NCBI GenBank assembly: GCA_030681135.1
Contig: JAUXXF010000010.1
Coordinates: forward strand, 150,811-214,810
Direction of reading: 5' to 3'
DNA: 64,000 nt
Source: Chlamydiales bacterium
Lineage (GTDB): Bacteria; Chlamydiota; Chlamydiia; Chlamydiales; SM23-39
The notes beneath the pieces were generated by a model, which searched no databases, had not been told where the DNA came from, and saw only the letters and a list, made by a program, of their open reading frames with translations. Below, piece after piece: positions 24,444 to 31,637 of this stretch (within the stretch, counting starts at the first letter, position 1; each line of letters opens with the position of its first letter). Both the position numbers and the translations under genes were made by a program.

Positions 24444-25328
24444 AACAGAAATAAATTTTTTCCAATGACGGTCGCGCAATCTAAATCCTCTTATATTTGG
24501 AATCCAGGAACTCGGAGTCACGACTACATTTGAATAAAAACTCGGAGCCCATAAATTCGCGAGCGCTTTGCGGCGACTGAGCGTTAAGGTGGGAATGGCT
24601 AAGCTTGAGGCTAAATGGCCCAATCCCGAATCATTGCCGATCAAATAGCTAGATTCATAGAGATAGCTTGCCAGGAGATCCAAGGTAGAAAATTGGTGGC
24701 TTTCTATTCCATGGATAGACCAAGTAGAATCAGCAATAAACACTGGATCAAATCCTTCATTTTTTAGCTGTAAAGCCAGCTTTACATATTTGTCTTTTGG
24801 CCAATTTTTCCCTTCTCTTGAGCTGGTAGGATGTATGGCAACCCGTTTTTTATATTTTCGGTAGGTAAGGTTCTCAGGGGGGATTAATCCGTTGTGTTTA
24901 GTAATTTTAGGTAGATGGATCATTCTTTCACAGAAAAGACGCATATTTTCAGCGACAGGCAAGGAAGGATCTATTTGTGCATCTAAATAATAGGGTTCGT
25001 TCACGATGTGTTTCGAAGGATAGATATAGATCACTTTAACCTGGTCAGGGATTCTCTGTTTCCCTTCAGAAATCAGTTTTTGAATAAAGGGGCTTGAGTC
25101 ATTTTGAAAGACAAAAAACCAGTCGTATTTGGAGAGGATGGTAGGGACTTCCTCCAATGATGGATATGTCAATAAAGGGAGATGAGGAAACCAAGGCTGC
25201 ATGTCGATCAGCAGATTGTGATAAGTATCAACAGTCCATCCGTTGAGTTGCAGGTTATTTGGTAAAACAAGACTTACAATCCCATCGCCCAACCCATTAT
25301 GGCAAAAAACCGCTGCTCTCGGCCCCAT
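24390..25328 (-). CDS. GT9-family (heptosyltransferase-like) glycosyltransferase
   Basis: This 312-aa GT-B protein looks like ADP-heptose:LPS transferases. The N-terminus has HNGLGDGIVSLVLPN, the conserved GDGI/ALP start. The C-terminal half has IHPTSSREGKNWPKDKYVKL and IGNDSGLGHLASSLAIPTLTL, the donor-binding stretch. The second ATG (25328) is preferred because AGAGGA lies at correct spacing from it and too close to the first. The last 17 residues (KVLHGFQRLVQVEQSR) are encoded by the antisense of the ankyrin-gene fragment, so recombination has replaced the original C-terminus. The donor sugar may not be heptose; many chlamydiae lack a heptose core. Confidence 0.8.
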   Translation of the reverse strand: MGPRAAVFCHNGLGDGIVSLVLPNNLQLNGWTVDTYHNLLIDMQPWFPHLPLLTYPSLEEVPTILSKYDWFFVFQNDSSPFIQKLISEGKQRIPDQVKVIYIYPSKHIVNEPYYLDAQIDPSLPVAENMRLFCERMIHLPKITKHNGLIPPENLTYRKYKKRVAIHPTSSREGKNWPKDKYVKLALQLKNEGFDPVFIADSTWSIHGIESHQFSTLDLLASYLYESSYLIGNDSGLGHLASSLAIPTLTLSRRKALANLWAPSFYSNVVVTPSSWIPNIRGFRLRDRHWKKFISVSKVLHGFQRLVQVEQSR

Positions 25329-25369
25329 AAACATTTCCTCTTAACTATTTTTTAAAAGAAGCATAGCGG

Positions 25370-26605
25370 TTATGTATTTTTTGGGTATAGTTTTCTTCGA
25401 AGAGCAGATCCGAATTTTAGTTCTTTCCGATATTTTGAGACGGTGCGCCTGGCTAGCGAGATCCCTTGTTTGCTGAGAAGAGAGGAGAGCTCTTCATCTG
25501 TTAAAGGACTTTCCTTGTTTTCGCCTTCAATGAGCTTTTGAAGTAGGAGTTTGTGATTTTTGATTGTTTGCGCAGCGGAAAGAAGCGATTTTAAAGGAAT
25601 TAACCCCCAGGGTCCTTCAAGCATTTTTTCTGCTAAAGCGCGATGAATGGTTGATTCATGGACGCCAAATTCTTGGGCAAGGTCTTGTGTGGTAATGGCT
25701 GCGAGAGGACCTTTGTGCTCTAAATAAGCGCTTTGTTTATGTAAAAGATGCGTTGCAAGTTTTATAAGAAGCTTTTTTCTCCTTTGTAAAGAGCGAAGAA
25801 GCCATTTTGCACTGACCAGCCATGTTTTTACTGTTTTTTGATCTTCACCCTTAAGTTGTTGCAAACTAGGGAAGAGGTCTTTTTTGATATGGATAGAGGG
25901 AAATTCTTCACCCACAATGTCCACATTCCATGAGAGCTCTCCCTTAAAAGCCCTAAGATCTGCTTTCCTTGTTGGGGCAGGGAGGAATCGAAAATTTGCC
26001 GCTGGCCTCAGTTGAAGCTTTGCCAGTTCTTCGATAGCGAGAGTCAGCTCCTTAGGAGCGATTTTTAGGTGCTTTTTTATTTGTGTATATCTGCCATGTA
26101 AAAGATCGTCGAAATGTCTATCTACAATCTGATAGGCGTACGTTGAGCTCTTCTTTTTTCTGAGGAGCTGGATCAGTAAAGATTCTCGTAAATCTCTTGC
26201 GCCGATGCCCGGTGGGTCAAAAGATTGAATCACATACAAAATAGACTCTACTTTTTCTCTTGAGACGTCAAAGATCTCAGCGATTTCTTCAAGGGGGCTT
26301 GTCAAAAAACCTTTTTCATCTAAATAACCCACAAGGGCCTCTGCAATTTTTTGATCGAGCGGTTCATGGCACGTTGTCTGGATTTCTTTTTGTAAATGTT
26401 CAAAGAGGCTGGGAAGATAGGGAAGATCGTGAAGTTCACTTATAGGCTTTGGGTGAGAGATTTCTAAAAGAGGATTTTTTTCTACTTCTGTTTCTAACCA
26501 AAGAGCAAGATCTTGCTGGGGCATTTGAAGAATTTCGAGAGATTGCTGCAAAGCCAAAGAGAAGTGCATTTGTCTAGAAACGGTTATTTGTAAGGCAGGT
26601 CGCAT
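25370..26605 (-). CDS. rpoN: RNA polymerase sigma-54 factor
   Basis: RpoN (411 aa from the ATG at 26605, which has GCGAGGA upstream; the longer frame from 26635 does not). Region I shows LQQSLEILQMPQQDLALWLE then EVEKNPLLEI. The core-binding middle has FDPPGIGARDLRESLLIQL. The RpoN box near the end is ARRTVSKYRKEL, which binds the -24 element. Sigma-54 needs an AAA+ activator; in Chlamydiae this is an AtoC-type response regulator, not seen in this window. The acidic linker is short, as usual for small genomes. Divergent from the SWIB gene. Confidence 0.96.
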   Translation of the reverse strand: MRPALQITVSRQMHFSLALQQSLEILQMPQQDLALWLETEVEKNPLLEISHPKPISELHDLPYLPSLFEHLQKEIQTTCHEPLDQKIAEALVGYLDEKGFLTSPLEEIAEIFDVSREKVESILYVIQSFDPPGIGARDLRESLLIQLLRKKKSSTYAYQIVDRHFDDLLHGRYTQIKKHLKIAPKELTLAIEELAKLQLRPAANFRFLPAPTRKADLRAFKGELSWNVDIVGEEFPSIHIKKDLFPSLQQLKGEDQKTVKTWLVSAKWLLRSLQRRKKLLIKLATHLLHKQSAYLEHKGPLAAITTQDLAQEFGVHESTIHRALAEKMLEGPWGLIPLKSLLSAAQTIKNHKLLLQKLIEGENKESPLTDEELSSLLSKQGISLARRTVSKYRKELKFGSALRRKLYPKNT

Positions 26606-26756
26606 AATTCCTCGCTTTTCTTCCCCATACCACAAATAATTAGTTCAATGCACTTTCTACTTGCATGAATTATAAAAAATACTTACACATCAAGGAAGAA
26701 GGATAAAATGCAAGGATGCGTTTTTTTCAAGAAAACAGGTTCTTAAGGAAGTGAGT

Positions 26757-27092
26757 ATGGCAAAAGCAAAGAAAACAACAGCTAAAAGAGTAAAAAAAGT
26801 AGCCAAGCCGAGAGTCAAGGCTGCGGCTAAACCTAAGACAAAAAGAAAATCGGGCTTAACGCAAACTCCTTATACAGTCTCTCCAGAATTGCAAGAGATT
26901 GTAGGGGCGAAAAAATTAACTCGTCCAGAGATTGTGAAAAAGCTGTGGGTCTATATCAAAGCGAAAAAATGCCAAGATACAAAAAATAGACGAATGATTA
27001 ATCCCGATCAGAAATTAAGCGAAGTGATTGGCAAAAAACCGATCGACATGTTGAAGCTGGCTGGCTGTTTGAATAAACACATTGAGAAATAG
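26757..27092 (+). CDS. SWIB-domain protein
   Basis: A 111-aa basic protein: about 40 lysine-rich residues followed by a complete SWIB domain (SPELQEIVGAKKLTRPEIVK, LWVYIKAKKCQDTKNRRMIN, LSEVIGKKPIDMLKLAGCL). The domain closely resembles the end of TopA at 15980-18550. In eukaryotes SWIB/MDM2 folds join chromatin complexes; in Chlamydiae a small SWIB protein has been linked to developmental chromatin, a role I infer here. The ATG at 26757 (AAGGA upstream) is chosen over the in-frame GTG two codons earlier. Divergent from rpoN; palindrome A4 begins 13 bp after its stop. Confidence 0.93.
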   Translation: MAKAKKTTAKRVKKVAKPRVKAAAKPKTKRKSGLTQTPYTVSPELQEIVGAKKLTRPEIVKKLWVYIKAKKCQDTKNRRMINPDQKLSEVIGKKPIDMLKLAGCLNKHIEK

Positions 27093-27104
27093 AAAATAGC
27101 TATT

Positions 27105-27194
27105 AGACCTCTTGCGTAACTAAGGGTTCGTCGATTTTAGGGTTCTTTTGAGCCAAAAAACTCCCTAAAATCGACGAACCTACGCAAGAGATCT
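27105..27194. repeat. Palindromic element A4 (90 bp, internal deletion)
   Basis: Ends are AGACCTCTTGCGTAACTAAG and, complemented, AGATCTCTTGCGTAGGTTCG. TCGATTTTAGGG pairs on both sides, with GGTTCTTTTGAGCC on the left arm only. The whole apical half (ATTTTCGATTC and the G5/C5 apex) is missing. TTGCGTA replaces TTTCGAAA in both arms, a paired change. The right end completes the TAG stop of pcrA. Confidence 0.88.
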
Positions 27195-29295
27195 ATTCCT
27201 GACATAATCGTAGTTTAGCGAATTTTGCTACTAGCGTTCTATTCGTGTCAGAGTTAGGGAAATGGACATCATAGGTTAATCCGAAAGAGCTGTGATAGGC
27301 CTTTCGGATTATCCCTTTGCCAAATTCTGTGTGAAGGACGGAGTCTCCCAAGGAAAACCCTTCTGGATCTGTCGATGGCTCTTCTGATCTTTCGAAGATA
27401 GCAACATTCTCCTGGAAATAATGGAGATATTTCGAGGGAATTTCTTTGATAAAGCGAGACTTTCGCATGAGCCTTGGGCTTCCCCATAGATAACGATAAG
27501 AAGCTGCGCAAAGATATAAAAATCGTTTGGCTCTTGTCATTCCGACATAACATAGCCGTCTTTCTTCCTCTAGCTGCGTAGGTTCGCTGAGAGCATTTGC
27601 GTGAGGCAAGAGCTCTTCTTCAAGCCCGACTAAGAAAACGAGAGGAAATTCAAGGCCTTTGCTGTTATGGAGCGTCATTAGTTTGATGGAAGAAAGATCC
27701 GTTTGCTCTTCGGCATTTGTTCTGAGAGAGAGCTCTTCAAGAAAATGGACGAGAGCTGGGCGCTCTTGCTGATCTTCCCACTCTGCCGCTTTCCCGATGA
27801 GTTCATTGACGTTCTCTTTGCGGTCTTGGTAGCTTTCGGGGTCTTCTTGTAAGTAGTGAAGGTAGTTAGATTCTTCTATCGTTTTTTGGATCAGTTGATG
27901 GACGTGGGAGTCGGGCCTTGCCTGGCGCAGCTTTCGGATCAGTTGAACATAGGAAGTGAGGCCATTTTTTTGTTTGGCGCTCAAAGAGAGCAGGCTGGAA
28001 GACGATGACAAGATCTCTTCGCAAAAGGTAAAAATGGGCTGAGTTCCTGCGGCCTCCACAATTTTTTCCAGAGTCGAGGCGCCGAGACCTCTTTTAGGCA
28101 TATTGACTGTGCGAAGAAAGGAGATGAGGTCGGCGTCAGAGACGATCATCCGCAGATAAGCTAAAATGTCTTTAATTTCTTTCCTTTGATAAAAGGATAA
28201 GCCTCCAATAATCGTATAGGAGATTTTTTTAGAAAGAAGGGCGTCTTCAAAAATACGCGATTGGGCATTTGTCCGATAGAAAATGGCAATATCATTTAAA
28301 GAAAGGTGATGTTTCGTGACTCTTTGCAGAATCTGGTCTACGACAAATTCCGCTTCTTGTCTTTCGCTTTGAGCCATAAAGAGGCCTATTTTTTCCCCTT
28401 CTCCCAGTTGGCTCCACAGGTTTTTTTCATAGCGGCTTGCGTTATGGGAAATGAGGGCGTTGGCAGCTTCAAGGATCCGGTTTGTGCTCCGATAATTTTC
28501 TTCAAGAGTGACCACTTTAGCTCCAGGAAAATCTTTTTCGAAGCGCAAAATATTTTGGTACTGAGCTCCTCGCCAGGAATAGATCGACTGATCGGGGTCT
28601 CCCACGGCAAACAAATTGCGATGCTTTTCTACGAGTATTCGGGCAAGGGTGTATTGGGCGGCATTGGTATCTTGGTATTCATCAATTAAGAGAAATGTCC
28701 AGCGTTTTTGATAGATGAGTCTGGCCTCTTCACATTCTTTCAGTAACTTGACGGGCAAATAGAGAAGGTCATCAAAATCAAGCGCATTGCACTCTTTGAG
28801 TTTTTTTTGATAGAGAGCAAAGACTTGGGCGAATAGATGATGATTTGTCTCTGACTCTTCTTCTGTAGCAAGGTTGTTTTTTGCAATGGAAATTTGACTT
28901 TTTAATGTTCGAAGAGTTCCTCGATCTTCTCCTAAAGAAAGCTGTTGCATGCAGGCTTTTAAGAGTTTTTCACTGTCTTCCTGGTCGTAGATGACAAAAT
29001 TGTTGTCATATCCAAGCAGATGGATAGATTCCCGTAGAATCCTAGCTCCCAAACTATGGAATGTACAAGCCAGCACTTGTGCATTTTTCAAGATCCGAAT
29101 GCGGGATTTCATCTCTTCTGCCGCTTTATTGGTGAACGTCACTGCTAAGATATCGGAGGGAAGGACCCCTATTTCCAAGAGATGGGCGATCCTGTGTGTG
29201 ACAACACGCGTTTTCCCAGAACCAGCACCTGCCAAGACAAGTAGAGGACCTTCTACATGTTGGACGGCCATTTGTTGGTGTGGATTCAATGTCAT
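27193..29295 (-). CDS. pcrA: UvrD/PcrA-type DNA helicase
   Basis: A superfamily 1A 3'-5' helicase (700 aa from MTLNPHQQMAVQHVEGP). Walker A is LAGAGSGKTRVV, motif Ia TFTNKAAEEMK, motif II LLIDEYQDTNAAQY, motif III VGDPDQSIYSWRGA, motif IV EENYRSTNRILEAAN, motif V LMTLHNSKGLEFPLVFLVGL and motif VI EERRLCYVGMTRAK. It acts in excision repair and replication restart, alongside UvrB. The reading frame extends 47 codons upstream, but that part overlaps the degraded end of the metallopeptidase gene and does not look like helicase. No Shine-Dalgarno is visible. The TAG stop is created at the edge of A4. Confidence 0.95.
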   Translation of the reverse strand: MTLNPHQQMAVQHVEGPLLVLAGAGSGKTRVVTHRIAHLLEIGVLPSDILAVTFTNKAAEEMKSRIRILKNAQVLACTFHSLGARILRESIHLLGYDNNFVIYDQEDSEKLLKACMQQLSLGEDRGTLRTLKSQISIAKNNLATEEESETNHHLFAQVFALYQKKLKECNALDFDDLLYLPVKLLKECEEARLIYQKRWTFLLIDEYQDTNAAQYTLARILVEKHRNLFAVGDPDQSIYSWRGAQYQNILRFEKDFPGAKVVTLEENYRSTNRILEAANALISHNASRYEKNLWSQLGEGEKIGLFMAQSERQEAEFVVDQILQRVTKHHLSLNDIAIFYRTNAQSRIFEDALLSKKISYTIIGGLSFYQRKEIKDILAYLRMIVSDADLISFLRTVNMPKRGLGASTLEKIVEAAGTQPIFTFCEEILSSSSSLLSLSAKQKNGLTSYVQLIRKLRQARPDSHVHQLIQKTIEESNYLHYLQEDPESYQDRKENVNELIGKAAEWEDQQERPALVHFLEELSLRTNAEEQTDLSSIKLMTLHNSKGLEFPLVFLVGLEEELLPHANALSEPTQLEEERRLCYVGMTRAKRFLYLCAASYRYLWGSPRLMRKSRFIKEIPSKYLHYFQENVAIFERSEEPSTDPEGFSLGDSVLHTEFGKGIIRKAYHSSFGLTYDVHFPNSDTNRTLVAKFAKLRLCQE

Positions 29296-29393
29296 GGGTT
29301 GTTTGTGGGTAAGCTCTGAGCAAAGAGAAGCATAGATGGACTCACTTATTTTTACAAGAGGCCTGCCAGCGCAGCGGACCCATGTTTTGTCTC

Positions 29394-29611
29394 TTAGCTG
29401 GCGAGCTTTATAGCAGCGAATGCTCCTAAAGCACATTCGCTAACAAGAAATGCAGAGGCTAATGCTAAATGCGTGGCCCCACCCCTTTTGCGAATCATGC
29501 CAAAATCACCGGTATCAGAGTGAGAGGCAGAAAGATAGGCATAGAGAAGCCCCCCAGATACCCAAAGAACGGCTCCGATTCCTAAAACAGGGGAAAGAAG
29601 ACTGAATGAAG
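29394..29611 (-). pseudogene. Out-of-frame 3' extension of the M50-like gene
   Basis: In the -1 frame relative to the gene at 29582-30094, coding sense continues without a stop: SPVLGIGAVLWVSGGLLYAY, then SDTGDFGMIRKRGGATHLAL and FLVSECALGAFAAIKLAS, then TAA. These are two hydrophobic segments joined by a loop, as expected for the missing membrane half. The switch point is an A7 run (coding strand, A AAA AAA C), either a slippery site, a phase-variable tract, a mutation or a sequence error. Confidence 0.65.
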
Positions 29612-30094
29612 TTTTTTTAATTGAGACGCTGCAAGTAATTGCATGATGGAAAAACCGATGCCTGCCGCTGGTCCGGCCACATCAATGATTGATCGTTTCC
29701 AAGCTGGAGCTTCCCGTATTGTTAATGGATAGTAACCCGTTCCTGTACAATTGTTTACCGAGATTTGAATCTCTGGAAATTCAGAGCCATTGACTAGTCC
29801 GGCGCGCTTTGTATAGTCTTCTCTCATCTGAGATACTGAGCGTCCATAGTCGTTGATCAGGAGCCTAGCCGTCAGGGCGTGTCCCATTTCGTGAGTCAAC
29901 ACATGAGCGTATCCGAATGTTGTTACGCGTAAGAAGCTGCTGTTTAAGCAGTTAATCGCGATCTGTGAAATAACCCCCGCGCCCTTTAAGCAATCTATAA
30001 CCCCTCGATTATCATTATTTTTGAATTGTACGGCGATTCCGCAAATGTTGTAAGACCCTTCGCGTCCTAATAAAATAGATTTTATTAACGTCAC
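29582..30094 (-). CDS. M50-like membrane metallopeptidase, frameshifted
   Basis: 170 residues read from a GTG at 30094, with AAAGGT well placed. LTHEMGHALTARLLIND (about 67-83) carries HExGH, the zinc site of site-2-type (M50) or related peptidases. AWKRSIIDVAGPAAGIGFSIM then begins a membrane segment. The chain stops abruptly after LHSVFFPLF, but a -1 shift at an A7 run opens another 70 codons (29394-29611) with two hydrophobic segments, giving about 233 residues in total. It is divergent from another HExxH protein at 30210, suggesting a protease pair. Whether it is active depends on the frameshift. Confidence 0.6.
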   Translation of the reverse strand: MTLIKSILLGREGSYNICGIAVQFKNNDNRGVIDCLKGAGVISQIAINCLNSSFLRVTTFGYAHVLTHEMGHALTARLLINDYGRSVSQMREDYTKRAGLVNGSEFPEIQISVNNCTGTGYYPLTIREAPAWKRSIIDVAGPAAGIGFSIMQLLAASQLKKLHSVFFPLF

Positions 30095-30209
30095 AATATT
30101 ACCTTTTGTTAAATTGATAAAGTATTTTATAATTTAAAAAGATAATATTTTGTGTCAACTTTATTTGTTTAAATTATTTTTTTAATAATAAAACTGTGGA
30201 GAGGCGGTA

Positions 30210-31637
30210 ATGAATTATTTGAGGTCTGGATTGTCTTCGGCTGGCAACCTATTTGTTGAAACGTGCAATAGCTTATTACCGGAATTGGCCTATAGTGCGG
30301 TAAGTATCGGGAGTCAAGATGGGCGTGTTAGAATTCTCATAGAAGGCGCTCTTCTTGTGGCTGCCGGGATTGATATAATACAGGTAAGTGGAATTTCCAA
30401 AACTCTCAACTCCTGGTTTTGGCAGAGTGGGGAGCTTCTGTCCGATGACCTATTGTCCGAAGCGGTTTATAGTGCAGTGAGTGTCGGGTCTCAAGATGAG
30501 CGGGTTGGGACTATTCTAGGGGGCCTTGCCATAACCACCGCTGGATTGGATGTCATTCAAGCTAGCAGGCGGCCGGCAGTATCTGAGCTCGATCAACAGC
30601 AAGAGAGAGTTTTTAAGAGAGCATTTCGTTTAGGCGGGGCGGCTGTAGGAGTTGCTGGTAGTTGCATAGGCATATCGGTTATCGCTTTAGGAACTCTTCG
30701 CCTCCTATTCCCGGATGAACCCATTCCTCAATCAGTCGAGTATATTTATGAAGAGTCTGGGCAGAGTGATCCAGACTTAGATCCAGATGTAAATCTGCAA
30801 ACTGATTGCATTTATCCAGATTATCTCCCAGGTTGTAAACCTGAGTGTACCCATAGTTCGCCACAGATCAAAAATAATTACCCTTGTATTCCGGGACTTC
30901 ATTCTAGCCTTAGCCCAATCACCGGCGCGCGCGCGCATGAGTTTGAGAGATTGCGCCAATATCCAGATAAAGAGTTCCGTTTAGCCTTAGAAGACATGGC
31001 AACTATGATGCATGATCCCAGTTCTGGAGCTCGAGACATTATTCATGAGAAGGATCGCGAGCAAGCCACAATCCTCGCGAACGAGATGTATTCTCGCTTT
31101 CTTGATCGCTACCGTCCCTACGGGATTCATGAGGAAAATGCTGTAGGGTGGCTTAGTCTTGAGATGTGTTCTAAGCTTAGTATCGAAGGCAGTCAAGTAA
31201 TAACAGCAAGAGTCGCTAATAAAATGTGGACGCAGATAGTGCTCATATGTGAAGAAGAGAAATTCTCTAGCGGATTTTTTTTTCCTGAAGGTCTTACAGC
31301 CATCCATGAATTAGGACATGTTGAAGAAACAAGAGCTGGTAGTGCTGACGAAGGCTCTGAGCTATTCACTGTCCTTAGAGACATGATCAATTTACATCGA
31401 ATTCGCAGTCAAATATATGGCCTCGATCCGGATGTTGAAGTGGATTATGGGAAAAATCTTATGCTTTTCCCAAGACAAAGAGCTGGATGTCGAAAAGACG
31501 AAGTGCCGTTAGGCAAATTCATTGCGTTCTACTCTAAGCTCTCTCGGACAAAACAAGATCTAGCTGAAACTCTGCTCTCTCCAGAGTCCATCGAGTTTCT
31601 CACTTCCTGCGAAACTGAGAAAGAAGAATCCCTATAA
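30210..31637 (+). CDS. Putative HELGH metallopeptidase with duplicated hydrophobic N-terminus
   Basis: A 475-aa protein I cannot name. The N-terminus has two copies of a unit: LAYSAVSIGSQDGRVRILIE then GAALLVAAG-like hydrophobic, and VYSAVSVGSQDERVGTILGG then LAITTAGLDVIQ, about 70 residues apart. A third hydrophobic segment (AVGVAGSCIGISVIALGTL) precedes an acidic, cysteine-bearing stretch (DCIYPDYLPGCKPECTH). The C-terminal third holds TAIHELGHVEETRAG (HExxH) and a following DEGSELF acidic run that could supply the third zinc ligand. The design fits a membrane-anchored secreted protease. AGAGGCGG precedes the ATG. Its end overlaps putA by six bases tail to tail. Confidence 0.55.
   Translation: MNYLRSGLSSAGNLFVETCNSLLPELAYSAVSIGSQDGRVRILIEGALLVAAGIDIIQVSGISKTLNSWFWQSGELLSDDLLSEAVYSAVSVGSQDERVGTILGGLAITTAGLDVIQASRRPAVSELDQQQERVFKRAFRLGGAAVGVAGSCIGISVIALGTLRLLFPDEPIPQSVEYIYEESGQSDPDLDPDVNLQTDCIYPDYLPGCKPECTHSSPQIKNNYPCIPGLHSSLSPITGARAHEFERLRQYPDKEFRLALEDMATMMHDPSSGARDIIHEKDREQATILANEMYSRFLDRYRPYGIHEENAVGWLSLEMCSKLSIEGSQVITARVANKMWTQIVLICEEEKFSSGFFFPEGLTAIHELGHVEETRAGSADEGSELFTVLRDMINLHRIRSQIYGLDPDVEVDYGKNLMLFPRQRAGCRKDEVPLGKFIAFYSKLSRTKQDLAETLLSPESIEFLTSCETEKEESL

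Noticed and set aside
26640..26670. Sigma-54-like GCAC...TTGCA before the SWIB gene
   Set aside because: The -24 GG is missing.
29296..29436. Longer PcrA start
   Set aside because: The extension overlaps the out-of-frame end of the M50-like gene and is not helicase-like; MTLNPHQQMAV fits the family start.
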